The notes under the pieces are model-generated. The model ran no database searches. It was not told where the DNA came from and saw only the letters and a program-made list of their open reading frames with translations. Made by a program: the position numbers and the translations under genes. A stretch of DNA of 64,000 nucleotides from Nephrocerus scutellatus (Eukaryota > Arthropoda > Insecta > Diptera > Pipunculidae): the NCBI GenBank assembly GCA_947095585.1, contig OX352764.1:10277001-10341000 (forward strand), written 5' to 3'. Positions 22,200-35,400 of the stretch are shown one piece after another (position 1 is the first letter of the stretch; every line of letters begins with the position of its first letter).

Positions 22200-24764
22200 A
22201 ACAAAAAGGACGAATATAAAATTTTATATTTCCAAATGACTCCTGCGGGTGTTAACTTTGCAGTGCGCAATTATCGAGTTTGGGAAAACTAAAAACATTG
22301 TACCGCATGCACGAATTCAATAATAAGCGCGTGGCCACGGGAAGTCAGTCACAGTTGTAAAACTGAGCGAATCGAATAGCTTCCACAGTGGGACGAACTA
22401 ACAAAACCAAACAATGCAAGTGAAAATTATCCTAAAATCATTTACACAAAATCACTAAATCGTCGCATCGACTGTGTACGAATAACACTAACATAGAAGG
22501 ATAACCAAGGAGTTATGAACTGGGAAATAAGCAGACAAAACAAAAGGGAAAATTGCCTGCAATTAAAGGTAATACGGGATATTCCTTCAAAGTCCTTGGC
22601 AAAATTTTCGTGACATTTTTATTCCGAAATGACCTGTAATTAATAGAGAATGGCAAATAATGAAGTGACACACGAATGGTTGTGTGCATTTCAAGGTTTC
22701 TCAAGGATATTTTTTCTTTAATAATTGCTGGTCATTAAAGATTCAGCAAATCACTTTGTCACACACAAGATCTTTCTCACTTGGTGATCGCGTTAATGCA
22801 TTTTTGCTTTCTTCAAGAAGTTAAAGAAAAGTCAAGGACGAGAATTAGATTGAACGTTTAAATTCCTTCAATGTTTTTTATTTTAAAAATTGCCTTTTGT
22901 TGTGTATAAACAACAAATCTTTGCAAAACTCGTATATAAACAAAAAATAAACAAAAAAGTACGAGAACTTCCTTTAAGTCCAATACTTTATTAATTCTTT
23001 ATTGATAGAAATAAGAGAAGAGAGAAAAGTACATACTACTAACGTGACCATTCCGGATACCAAAGGACCACCCAGTAGGACACACCACATGTCGTATGAC
23101 ATATAACGCCTTATACACGGCTATCGGACAGATGAAAGCACCCCATCCGCCTTCAAAACAAAATGATAAATGTAACAAAAACAACTGCACTAATATTACC
23201 GTCCAACAACAAAAAAAGGATAACACTTAAAATAACAATTTGTACACTGCGGCAGTACTATTTGCATGCGATCGCAGGAAGCAGAGCACCGCGCATATGA
23301 GGTACTTTCGCACTTTCACCATCGTCAGCAGCATCAAAGTAGCAACAGCATAACATAAGTTCTGAACTATTCCGCAAAGCAAATATCGGCTCCTTTGCGG
23401 CAAATTTGTATAAAAGTCCTTTGAAACAAACACATTACTACGGCAAAGTCAAGTGGCTTGTAAAATAATCCTTGTTTTTGATTTTTTCCAATACTACCGC
23501 CTGTGTCTAATGCGAACGAAATGTGTCCTTCTTCCAATATTCCTGTACAGATAGTTTTAGATTTTTTTTACGCTCAATAAGCAGCACTATTGGAAGCCAT
23601 GAGAAGCCATGAAAAATTCACCGCACATTTTTGATGCGGTTATATTGCGGATCCATTATCCTTTATTTTACTGTTTGTTGTTGGTTTTTTTTTATTATTA
23701 TTAAGTTCAAGCCCCAAATGTTATCAAATTGAAATGCCAAATCATCCATTTTGCATTCCTTTACCTTTTCACCAGACGAGCGTAAGAGCTTAGGCGGAAG
23801 GATCAACAGGAACTATTCGTGCGACGCCATTTATCAATTTTATTATCTAAAACGCAGCACTTCACTCGACTGCTGTCATTTTGATTGTGTGGGTGCGTGC
23901 ACATCACGCAGATGACGCGCACCGTATTCGCAATAACGCACCACTGGCGAAAGGATGATTGCCCCATTCTCAACTGATGTCGTTTTACGTTTACTTGACT
24001 TAAGCTGCTCCATATATTGATTATTTAGCAGCACCTTTGATCAAATGATTGTGTGTATACATTGGTGCTAAGCTTAGAAGTAAGCAAATGTAACTGGGAT
24101 GTTCTTTTAAAAAAATATAAATTTTTTAGTTGAAAATGTTTGTATCTTGTAATTTTCAATTTATATTATATACGGGTATAGAATATATAATTATTACTAT
24201 ATACATATTAATTAGAAAAAATATAATTTAGGAATTAGCACTAAATTTTCTCAAATTATGTAAATAGAACGGTGAACATATATGCGACCATGTATACGAA
24301 TAACTTACTTATTATATTTAACTTATTCCATTGATATAGTGTGCAATATAAACATTAAGTGTCATACATTGCCTTTTCCAACTTTATTCATAACTAGCTG
24401 AATGCCCGGAGTTTTTTTTTAAATATTGATTTGACACTCAGCATTGACACCCAACCATCGAACCCCCAAACATTTATAAAAAAAACTCCAAAAACCCCGA
24501 AACACCGCAAACATCCCCAAAATACACCCACAGTGCCAGTACATAGGGGTGTCTTACCATCTCATTTCATCTCAGCTGCAGTATCATAGTATAATAGTAT
24601 ATCAGTCACCTCCCCACCCACCCAACAAACGAAAACAGGTTTCCTATCGCCAGAAAATCACTAAAAGACAAATAAAAATTGATCCATCGGAAATATCCAA
24701 TGAACAGCGCGGTATTTACGTATGTCCTGGCAGGGCTATACCCCAGGGGTGGCAAAATTATAGG
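22200..24764. other. intergenic, no gene recognised
   Basis: No exon or transposon protein was recognised. A C-rich, A-rich tract of repeated ACCCC/AAACCC words lies at about 24440-24535, after TAGCTGAATGCCCGG, and could be the edge of an unrecognised element. Confidence 0.35.
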
Positions 24765-26470
24765 GGCTCACAAGTCGGATTGTTAATTCAAAACTGGGTG
24801 TGATTTGCAGGGGAACCCCGCAAGGTGGAGTCCTGTCCCCCTTCTATGTTTCTTAGTGATGAATGACCTGCTTGTATGTCTGAGAAGGGAGGGCTCCCGA
24901 GTGGTCGCTTATGCGGATGACGTTGCTATTGCTCTCAACAACCTAAAAATTGGGCAAATCGCTGCGGTTTAGAAGTAAACCCACAGAAAATTGAACTTGT
25001 CCTCTTCACTAGGAAATGCAAAATCCCACAGGTTGACCCTCCTTCTAATAAAGGTACAAGCTTAACTTTCTCTGATAAAGCCAAGTATCTAGTCAAATAC
25101 TGGAAAAATAGTTAAGCTGGAAAACAAACATTCAAGAAAGAGTTCATAAAGCCACAGTGTCACTCTTCTCTTGAATAAAAAACCATTAGTATGAGCTACA
25201 CTTTTATATGGTGTGACTGTATGGTTACCTGCTTTACACAAAGCAGAAAATTGCGACAAACTATGCAAGGTCTAAAGATAAGCTTGTTTATGCATGAGCG
25301 GGGCACTTTGTACAACTCCCTCCGTCGCACTTGACATTCTGTTCAATCTTACACCACTAGACATTCTCAGTAGACAAATACCCGCCATCGCGGGAATCAT
25401 CAATGCCATCTCCCAGTGGACCAAAAATGAAATCGGTCACTTCTCTATCCTGACTTTAGTTCGGATTCCGACAGGCAACATAGACTACAACCATTCCGCA
25501 ACTCCAATTAAACAAAAACCTTCCAAGTCATCATCCAACTAGATTATTCTGCGAAAAGGGAGCTAAATTGAAACATGAAGACATTCACTTTTACACAGTC
25601 GGGTCAAAAACTAATGACGGAGTGGAGGATGTGTTTTCTAAAAAAAGGCTAAATCTTAGTCTCTCTTTCAGTCTTTCACTGTAGTGTTTTTCAGGCTTAT
25701 TTGGCGATTAATGAAGTCATGCCTTGGGTGAAGAGAAATTTCATTTCCGCTAAGGATATCCTCATTTTCTTGAATAGCCAAGTGGCGCCGAAATCCCTGG
25801 AGTCTGTCTCTACGAATTCTTTTCTAGCCCATAACTGCCGATCATCTCTAACGGATATGGCAGAGCAGTTTAGCATTCACCTGTGCTGGCTGCCGGGGTA
25901 TAGAGACGTTCCAGAAAACTGTAGAGCTAACGAACTCGCCAAACACGGAACTATACAATACCCATGTTACCTGAAAACGGTTCTATAGGCGTGCCAATCG
26001 TTAAATGTTAAAGGGGTGCTAACGAAAAAACCTACCGTAGGTAGTCAAGCGAAACTACTTGTATGGCGATAAAGTAGATCTGGCCCAATCTGGATCCGAT
26101 TAGATCTTTCAAAAAAAATTGCACATCGGTGCTATTATAGATGTCATCACCGGACACTGTCTCATTGGCAAACATTCAGAAAGGTTTGGCGTCTTCTCGA
26201 ACGACATCTGCAGAAGCTGCATAGACGAGGAGGAGGTGGAGACCATTCTCCATGCCCAGCAATTTACCATTACCAGCTGCACATAACCTTACTTTGAAGG
26301 GACTAGCTCGATCATTTAGCATTCCCGGTGTTTGGAGGAAAAGTACCGGTGGCCACCACGTGGAGATTTGATCGCACTTCCACCAATGAGAGTTAGTTAC
26401 GGCCACCTGCAATTCTAGAGCATTCCGTGTTATTCGCCCTATGCTGATGCCTAATCGCCTATATACAAAA
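24765..26470 (+). pseudogene. LOA/R1-like LINE remnant: reverse transcriptase, RNase H, zinc motif
   Basis: Plus strand. In order: CRGTPQGGVLSPF and VVAYADDVAIAL (reverse-transcriptase motifs, YADD intact), then the thumb region, then an RNase H domain. RNase H has lost its acids: TDGS reads TVGS, DSQ reads NSQ, and the late Asp is Asn in RANELAKHG. A C-terminal segment follows with ITGHCLIGKHSERF and ICRSCIDEEEVETILH, where the last Cys residues of the zinc motif are lost. There are many frameshifts. The last about 100 bp recur inverted at 39.9 kb, which helps define the element end near 26470. Confidence 0.88.
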
Positions 26471-29400
26471 TTACTGAGATTCTAATTCTAATTCAATGCA
26501 ATGCAATTTCTTATACGAGTGTGTACAGTACGATAAAGATTTCTATTTACATTTTCGTAACAATACCAATACCTACAATACAATACAAGATTCTTTTACC
26601 TTAGCATCACTGTAAAGATAGTGTTGGAAAACATCATTAAGATTCATATTCATCCTAAATTCGGCTAAATTAGAATATCTATCAAGCTGGCGCTCAACGA
26701 CTGTTGTTGCGTATACCTTATTCCAAAAGCCCAAAGTGGAGTCATATGCGATGTTTCTGTTATTATCTTTTCTAATGGACAGAGTAGCACAATGATGGTA
26801 ACAAATGCTTCCAGACAAACTGAAGTACGAAGAGAACATTGGTGCATAGTTATAAGAATGATTCAGACAGGAGTATTACATGTGCGGACAACTTGTGAAG
26901 GAAGAAACTAAGTTCGTGCGGTCGCGGTGGCATCAAAACACGATTCATTCCTTATTTCGGTAAAAGGACGAGCGCATTTTTAATGTTATTATATATTATT
27001 ATCCTTGTTTTGATTGAAGATTTTGTTTTTGTCCTACCGAATAGAATCTACACTGCGGGTATAGAAACCACTTAATAAATGCGAACGTTCTTGCATTCTT
27101 GAGCTCTTTGAGTTTCATAAGTGCGTGCAAAGGATCAATAAGTCCTGATTGGATATCTGTTTTTGTTTTTCCAACATATCCTATACTTCTTCTTATATTC
27201 ATCTCGCAACGCGACCACCAATAGAGAAGCACATGTTCTGCGGAGTACATCAGAGAGGCGAGTCATGACACATGTCCTTGCCGATTATGGGAAACTTCAT
27301 ATTTACTGATCCGGTCGGGGCAAAAAAGTCATGCAATTTCGATTGTTTTTGTTTTTGAGTGTGTCGAGTGTCCTTTTTGTTTTTTTTTATATATATTCTT
27401 TTTGCCATCTCAGGGCTTATTGTTGCCGTCTCAGGGCTTATTATTAGAGGGATGATGATGAACAACAATATCCGCGTAACGGTTAGAGGTAATCATCACG
27501 GTCACGACCCAAGGACATGAATTTCAATCGTTTGATTATTAGTTTGTTTCTTGGTTTACCATTTCCTCTTTTGTAGTTTTTTAGACTCTCCTCGATCGTT
27601 TCGAGGTCACACAGACGATACGATCGATCGTAATCGACACAAAGAGAAATGTCAATCTTAGGTATAGACTTCTGATGCTCCCGCGTCGGAAGAAACGACC
27701 TCTTAGTTTCACTAAATTGATCCTTGATAAGAGGGAAGTAGAAAATATCGTGTTACAGTGCAGTGATTTTATTTTTGAGTTGACGGATCAATGTTGACAA
27801 TAGAAATTAATAAGTTTTTGAAATGTCAAAATGTCGACTTTTGATTTTGAACTTGGAACCTACTAATTTTCTAGTAGTACTCTTGTTAAGAACCTTGATG
27901 ATCCAACTTTTACGGATGAACAAACCAATGACACCTCTAATTGCATTATGTTGAGTTTTTAACGGTTTTTTGTGGGGATTTTTAATGATTTTTTAAATAA
28001 CCATTTTTTTTGTCTAACTTCTGATGCTCAGATAATGTCGAAGACCGTTCATAATATTGCTTTGATTCTTCGTCATCTACAACCAGGGTGTAGTTCTGGT
28101 CTCTCCTTGTATAGCTAAAAGCAAAAGTAATCCTTTTTTTATGTTATTTGTAGGTATATGTATTGATTCTTCCATAAGAACTTTAAGATTTTAAAATGTC
28201 ATGTTCCCCAAAGAACGAATGATTACCTCTATCGACTATCAGTGAGTCCTCTAACATAAATTTTAACGCGGGGAGCAGCAAGATACAGAGCTCATGGAAA
28301 AAATTATATGACCTTTTCGACGAAGACTTATTTTAAAGGTATTGCCTTATTAGCCGCTATCTTAAATCAATTACCACGCCTGGTGACTTAATTTGAAGAA
28401 GTTAGGTTTCACAAATACCTAATTATTCGTATCGAAAAGGGCCTAAAACCTATTTCTGGCATTTTTGTCCTATTATGTCCAAACTAGACTCTTAGTCACC
28501 GATGCGATGAATCGGCATTTTAGTCCCAGTTCCCCTCGGCGACTGATCGTCTATAAAAGAAAGTTTTCCAAACTAAAACGAGATTCCATCACGATGATAT
28601 CGTGAGTCGTTGACTACAGTTTGTCTATGACTATACATCCACAGCATAATCAAACTGATGGGAATGACTTGCCGAAGCGCATCTTCCATTCCAGCCGCAG
28701 AGGGTTTCTTCTCCATACAATCGGCGATAAAATCTGATTCCAGAAAGTCTGACTAGTTGGTTCTCTTATAGATTATCACTCTGTAATATCGATAGAGAGA
28801 GAGAGAGAGAGGGAGAAGTGAACTTGCATAGTGCATCATCAGGTCCAGTTTCAGGTACCTACCTACCATCATCACCGTATAACACCTTCCATTCGACACG
28901 GGCACTAGTTTATTTGGACACGCATTTTTGACACGGACACGACGAAGAAGACGGCAAAGATGCAGTATTGACATAAATTTTTACTCTTAAATGAGATATT
29001 GATCAGTAAAGTGTCGATCGATTAGAGCGCATGCGCACAACAAGCGTGAGAAATCGATTTGTGAGCCTTGTTTGGTGATTCTCGTTTTTTTTTTTAGAAT
29101 ATAATAACTGTTGTGGATTGTCGAACGTTCATCATAACCATATCGGTTACTCAGATCGCAAGAACCCCTGTAGCGCGATCAAAAATTGCTAACAATAGAA
29201 CGAAGTGTGGTTGCATCACCATCAGAAATCCGACTGAGACTGGATAGCGTCAAGTGATGATGATGATCTTGGAGGATACGTCTAAAGCCTTCGAAATATT
29301 GTCGTCATTGATAATCCTGCATTGAGTTTAAAAAAAATTTGAAAATTGCCAAGAATCAGATTTTTCATTTATTTTGATACAACAAACATCAACCTATTGT

Positions 29401-30045
29401 CGCTCCGAGGACAATAGCCATCCTATTGTTCGAAATGAATGACCCGCCGAATCATTCGGTTATGGAACAAAGCCAATATTTATTGTTATCGAACCTACGC
29501 ATTTAATAAATGGAATATGGCATATGATAAGGTGCTTCGTGAAATATATTATTTGTTACCTGTAGGTATTATGCGGCATAGGTGTGTCCTGATATAAAGT
29601 GATAGCTTCGGTTCTTATTGCTTACCTACACAGTACGCAGAGAATAGGGAATAAATCGAGTGTCCAGGGATGATGATAAGGGCGCGACCATATATCACAT
29701 CACAGGTCGGAGAAAATATTTTGATTGGAATATAATTGAAATTGTTAGCAATGTATTTTATAGAGAGGAACATAGTGACAGGTACCTGCTTTGGTTATTG
29801 ACGTTGAAATGAGGATGTCCCAAGGTGAAATGAAAAAGTTATATTCTATCGTCTGACGTTTAAACGTGGGCCTTTCTTTTATCAATGCTTTGTCTCCATT
29901 TTGACAGAGAGTGTGTGGTCTTAAGATTAAATTAAAACATATTATAGGCGAGTTGCGGTTACTATTGTTTTTTTAAAGTCATTAAACCTTATTGCATCGC
30001 GACATTAACAATTTTAATGCCGCACATCATAGAACGAGATAACTA
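26471..30045. other. intergenic, few transposon traces, several CGATCG-rich patches
   Basis: No gene was recognised. CGATCGATCG-type words occur at about 27590-27640 and 29015-29020, and a GA microsatellite at about 28793-28811. The open frames are short. It may contain regulatory DNA but no element can be delimited. Confidence 0.35.
28793..28811. repeat. (GA)n microsatellite
   Basis: Short GA dinucleotide run preceding GGGAGAAG. Confidence 0.85.
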
Positions 30046-30330
30046 ATGCACGCTTATAACAGTCACATCGAGCAACTAAGAACGCCCATAGGTGCTATCT
30101 TAGGTGCCATCACGGGACACTGTCTCAAAGGCAAGCATGCAGCAAGACTTCGAGTCTTCCCGAATGACTTTTGCAGAAGCTGCATGGATGAGGACAAGGA
30201 GGAGACCATTATTCATCTTCTCTGTACTTGTCGAGCACGCTCCCAAAAACGCCAACTCCATATGGGAGCTTTCTTCTACACGACACTTAGCCTTGAAATT
30301 ACCTGTCTCCTATAGGCTTTATACGAAGCT
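30046..30330 (+). pseudogene. LOA-like LINE fragment, C-terminal zinc motif
   Basis: A short open frame encodes ILGAITGHCLKGKHAARLRV, then FCRSCMDEDKEETIIHLLCTC, giving C-x2-C-x10-H-x2-C-x-C. It is colinear with the 3' part of the 24.8-kb element and with the one at 34.5 kb. Only this end of the element is present. Confidence 0.8.
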
Positions 30331-30399
30331 TTGGTTCAACGAGTAGGTGAAAAAAAATTGAATGTAAAGTCCTAACCGGTTATTGTCGAACCGCTCCAG

Positions 30400-31250
30400 C
30401 ATTTGAATGTGAATAAAATGTTTGTGTACCATCCCACGTTACATGGAGCTCGCCTTGGAGCTGGCTTTCCAAAAGCAGCAGCATCGCCAGAAATGGTTCG
30501 CCAAGTAAAGGCACAAACTAAGTGAAATCTACGACAAAAACTGAAAAAAAACTGCACATCTCCGATAGAAGCATCCGACGGATTCTAAAAAATGAATTTT
30601 AATTGAAGCCCTAAAAGATTCGAAAAGTCCAAGGTTAAACAACGGCTCGAAATGCAGTTCAAAGTGCTAAAACGTCTACACGAACGTAAAAACGATCTCG
30701 TCAACCTGATATTTTCTGATAAACAACAACAAACAAAAGGATCGTTTATGGTTAGAGGGTAAGTCGCAGGACAATTTGTAGAAGCGAGCTGCTCTTATCA
30801 AACAAGCGCCAGCTTCTGTGATGGTTCGGACAGTTGTAACTGCAAATGGTCGTCCTGCGCCAGTCTTTATCGATCAATCAAGAATTGTACCGGGGAAAGA
30901 TATTAAATGAAGCGTCACTACCTTGGGCATACAAAACAACTCGGTAATAACCGCTAAACATTCCAACAGGACTCAGCACCATCACATAAAGCTTGCTTGA
31001 CATCACAAAATATTTTACAAAGTCATGTTCCCAATTTAATTTCTTTGCAACAATAGCGTTCATTATCATACAAGACTTGAATCCAGAGGACTTCTCCATA
31101 TGGCCCATTCTGCAGATCAAGTTCTTGGCAGAAATAATTGAAAGTTCGGTCGTATTGACGACAGCCTTTTGTAGAGAATAGACCGCGAATACAATACTGA
31201 ATTTCTGTCACTTGAGGGATGATATTACACATATGAGCTGCGAAATAACC
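30400..31250 (+). pseudogene. maT-like (Tc1/mariner superfamily) transposase pseudogene
   Basis: Plus strand. SPEMVRQVKAQTK and ISDRSIRRILKNEF mark the DNA-binding region. LIFSDK marks the first catalytic Asp, then SVMVRTVVTANGRPAPVFID, FQQDSAPSHKACLTSQ (second Asp) and LNPEDFSIWPILQ (third Asp). The three acids can be seen, but the reading frame is broken by stops and shifts and the link between motifs is partly deleted. It differs from the other mariner copies in the window and belongs to another branch. Confidence 0.82.
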
Positions 31251-31259
31251 GCTAGTTCA

Positions 31260-32300
31260 AAAACACTAAAAAACGCTGCAACCGCACCATATACATGCCC
31301 TTCACTACTTGCATATGCAATGTTTATTTTACCCGTCATTTGACACCACAATCATAAGTGTACAACTGGTACTTCTCCCAGAAGAACTAAAAAAGGTATC
31401 TTGTGTCTACCATTCGGCACTCCATTTAACCATGCCATGCCCAGGTCCCATACGCTGCATGCAATGCGCTTGTTAATGACGCATCCATATTTTAGAAAAA
31501 GCCACTCATTATGCTGTCATGTATCTACACGTTAGTGGAGACCATATTGATCATGTGGATTATGCCTTTTGAACCCAGAAAAGTGTAGCCAGAATTGTTT
31601 ACCTTCTTCAGCGCCCCATCAGGAGAAGTTTATTTTGTTATGACTGTTCCTTCATCTCTTGTCGTTATCGATGGATCCATATTTCGTCTTGAATCAACAG
31701 CACGTGTAAAAAAAGACGACACCACCCATCGTCTGGATAGCTTTCTCATAATCGTGTTAGATAATGCGTACACAATTAAATAAGATGTCTTTTACCTCAA
31801 CTACTTACACACACACACAATCACAATATTTTTGAAAATGCAAAGTTGATAACAAATATCGCCATTTAATGTCGACGTTAATACAGTTCCGAGTGGAGTT
31901 TAAAACAAAGCTGACTAAGTTCAACTGTATAATATTTGTGAAAACATCAAAAATTCTATTTTTAAGCTATTTTGTATGCAGCACGCTGAGTCGCCTCCCA
32001 TTCAAAACAATTATCAAATTAGATGATCCTAACTTTCCTTTGGTATAATCACTATTAGCTGTGATCTTGTATTCTTTGTGATGACTCCAAATCGACAACT
32101 GCGAAACAAAGCACAAAATGTAGTCGTTGACATCGTCGTTCGCATAGCGATTAGCACGATCAGGGATTTTCCTTTCCCAGTCCAACAAATCACAGATGAT
32201 TGCAATAACAATTACGCTCGCAACTTATAACTGAAATAGCAACAACAAAACGGTGGGCGCTTTGCGATTCCTTCGATGGGAGATAATAATGTTCCACAAT
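31260..32300. other. intergenic, no gene recognised
   Basis: No coding or mobile signature beyond the transposase end at left. A short AC run lies at about 31806. Confidence 0.35.
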
Positions 32301-33660
32301 AAACATGATCGGTAATATCTTTCAGGAAGAACAAGCGCAGGCGCGCTGACTGCAGATATCACCGATGTTGTTGGCGTCGGCTTACATCAAAGACTCCGCA
32401 GGCGAAAGAGGTGATCTTTGGGCGCACATATAGTTTAGCCCATTAGTCAGTCGTGTGAAAGGTGAGATCAAGAGCAATAGGGATCTTAGGTATGGGTAGA
32501 GAGATCACCTCTTCTTTCGCTCTCTGATCACCGGATACCTATATGCGCTGCATCATCAATGAATTGTCGAACAACCGTTTCAGCGAGTCTCATAATCATA
32601 ATTTGATGGCATCTGAAGGCTTAAGCTGTAAGCTGAAGAGGTCCGACACCGGGCAACTGCTGATACGGCTGCAAAAAAGGGACGAACCGAACACTTGCTT
32701 AATTTGATTTCATTACCGCGCCTCCAATCCGGCACGACGCCAACGCCGATCGCGGCGGATCACTTTTTTGCTCTCTCGATCGCACATCGAATCGCAAAGT
32801 GATCACGCCGTTCGCTGTACATACTCAATTTTTTTTTCTGTGTGCTCCGTTTTTTAGGAGGCGTGGTTGTGTTGATCATTTGCACTCACGTTCTTGTGGC
32901 GAAGCGCAGCGACGTTAATTCAAAAATTAATCGAATCAAGATCGAGATCGCGTCGGAACAATTCTCATGTTGCATTCCGCAAACAGCCTCATGTGATAAG
33001 ACCTTAGCACATTCTTCTTCGATCGATCGATCATGCATGATAGTCGCAGCGCACTGCCAGCCAGTCAGCCGGCACAGCGATCGCAAGGGTCAGACCATAA
33101 AGACGCCTTCTACTGTATGTAAGGCATGATCGCGTTGAAATCTCTTTGTCGGCGAGTTTGCAACCAGCAAGAAGCTGTACAAAAGTGATCTTCTGCGGTC
33201 GCTGATGTTGCTGCTGCCGCCGATGCTGCCGCTGATGATGATAATGATGGTGATCTGCCACGCCCACACATGCATCCGCTTTTAATGTTTGGCATATAAA
33301 AATTTGCGAGTTTGAGACTTGCAGGTGCTGATATGTTTGCCATCTTCCTTTGTAATTTTGCTTGCAGATGAAATGATCAGTAGTGAGTGCTTTGTCAGCC
33401 GGATTTATAGTTAAGCAAATACGTTACATATCTACATTAGCAGACCGAACAAGCAAAATTAATTTCTCCTTCTCCATCATCTACGGCTTAACGCATTTTG
33501 CAGAGAAGTTCAACTCTTCACTGATGTTTTAGTTGGCTATAATTGGCATCATTATGTGCGTGCTGATCGTCACGTCCCATTTAAAAAATCCACTCTTTTT
33601 ATATTGAAAGAGCCGAATGATCGAAACATTTATTAGCTGATCACCATTGTGATCGATATA
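32300..33660. promoter_or_regulatory. candidate regulatory DNA: GATC / GTGATC cluster
   Basis: GATC occurs roughly 25 times in about 1.4 kb, where 5-6 would be expected by chance. GTGATC or its complement GATCAC occurs at 32411, 32503, 32526, 32758, 32799-32806 (palindromic GTGATCAC), 33185, 33250, 33639 and 33649. No transposon protein was seen here. Two inverted-repeat pairs use the same word (32402-32417 with 32502-32520; 32757-32771 with 32794-32807). The function is unknown; it could be an enhancer or insulator of the T-box locus. Confidence 0.35.
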
Positions 33661-34480
33661 TCGTAATGTGGTTACTATCGAGGATAGCCTCTATCTAAAA
33701 TATCCTTTTAATTCAGATAATTTGCAAAATACAACGACCTAGGAGTGAATTAAGTGATGAACTAATCAGTTAAGTGGAAACTAAAAATTAAAATCAAATA
33801 TTGAGAGATTTGGCATCATCTGATTATTGCGTTTAGCCCATATATCCAATCACAATTAATACAACTACCTCGAAATTCTCTCCTTAAACGAAGTCGGGAA
33901 CATGAGCCCCGGCTTCAGCTAGTCGCTGCAGATGCCCTCAAACAACCATGCTCCACAAAGGAAGTATCACCTTTATATGTTATTTCATCGTGAGAACTGT
34001 TATCGAAGGCGCCTTTGATGCCTCAGAAGTCGCATAGCGTAATTTATTTGTGGTCTGTGCTCTCTTTATGTGCTCATAGTCAGTACCCACAATGCAGTCT
34101 CGGTGGACCTGTATTCATGCTGACTTCCCTTCTCAATATAACTGGCCTCTTATATCGTAGTCAATAACCTTTTCGAATGTCAGTAGTGAGTGCGGCCAAC
34201 AAAGTTAAGCAAATTAGTCTGCTAGAATTGGGTTAGGTGGGATCTCTCTTACAAACCTTTGGTAAAAATAACACCCTCGCAATTCTCCAGTCCGTAAATA
34301 AATGTAAATAAAAGCTAGGCTGTTTCTGAATATTCTTATAAAAAGTGTTAAAGAAAGTTTCTTAGCTAGCTTGCATAACTACCGAAATAACCCTACCTAT
34401 ACCTGCCAATAGCTGTACGTCCGGCTTAAGTCACAGACCAAGTCACAGACTATAAGTAACGATGTCCGCGCTACCTTAGC
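33661..34480. other. intergenic, no gene recognised
   Basis: The right part (about 34180-34480) may be untranslated 3' sequence of the adjacent minus-strand LINE, but no tail could be defined. Confidence 0.3.
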
Positions 34481-34489
34481 GTGGGCCTC

Positions 34490-35400
34490 AAATAGAGCTT
34501 GAGTGCGTCATTTTGTAACCACAGACCTCGGGAGGCCCTATGCCGTGACAGACATCTGGAAATGGTAAAAACCAACCTGTAGCATTCGGGTACGGGTACT
34601 CCGGCACTCCGAAAGCTCCCCCAGGTGGGCAAAGGAAGGTTTTCCCAATTTGTGGAGTCGGAAGCCCGTCAAGGCTGAACATTTGCAGAGATAATGAATA
34701 AAAGTTCCTTTCTCATTAATATCCCTGCAGCTTCGGCAAAATATATTATGAGGAGTTTCCAGTTCGGGTGCGTGGCTGCCCACCGGCCAATGGCCAGCTA
34801 TTATAGCAACGACTCTGACCAGTTATAGCGGTTTTGTTAGCTAGTTACCTGCATGCCTCCCTAATCACTAGGATCTCCGCCTGAAAGATGCTAGCAGAGT
34901 CGGGCAGCTTGTAGGACCTTGAATGACTACGTTTTTCTAAGAAGACTCCAGCGCCGACCCTATTTTTTATCTTGGATCCGTCGGTGAATAGAATAACGCC
35001 AAAGAACCCCAATATTCCCCCGTCCATCCAACTTTCTCTAGTCGGAAACTCTACGGCAAAGCTGGGACTGAATTTCAATTTAGGAGTGCAGTAGTCAGTT
35101 GTGGATGGTACCATATCCTTTGGTATCGACTGCATTATATTACAGTGTCCATATGGGTTGGCAACAAACCACTCAGCTTCTCTGAGACGGATTGCGCCTG
35201 GATGTCGCAATGCATGTGTTGAGAGCATGGGACAGGACCGTAGTGCTCCAGTTATACCAACAGTTGCTGAAATTTGTATTCTACCTAGCTTGCTGTCATG
35301 GTATTTCTTGTTAATACCCGGCCACCATACTAGCACTCCATAGGTAAGAATAGGGTGTACCACCGCTCTGTACAGCCATAGAGCCATCATTGGCTACAGG
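34490..35400 (-). pseudogene. LOA-like LINE remnant: RT thumb, RNase H, zinc motif
   Basis: Minus strand. A frame of 181 codons encodes LYRAVVHPILTYGVLVWWPG (thumb), GALRSCPMLSTHALRHPGAI, then RNase H: LFTDGSKIKNRVGAGVF (first Asp intact) and FQAEILVIREACR (Glu intact). After a frame break comes FCRSCRDINEKGTFIHYLCKC, the C-terminal zinc motif. The 5' part, including the YADD core and endonuclease, is missing. It is better preserved than the 24.8-kb copy. Confidence 0.88.

Noticed and set aside
32842..33129. 95-codon frame with a hydrophobic, signal-peptide-like start
   Set aside because: The frame opens with GTG, not ATG, has no family resemblance, and lies in the GATC-rich non-coding stretch.
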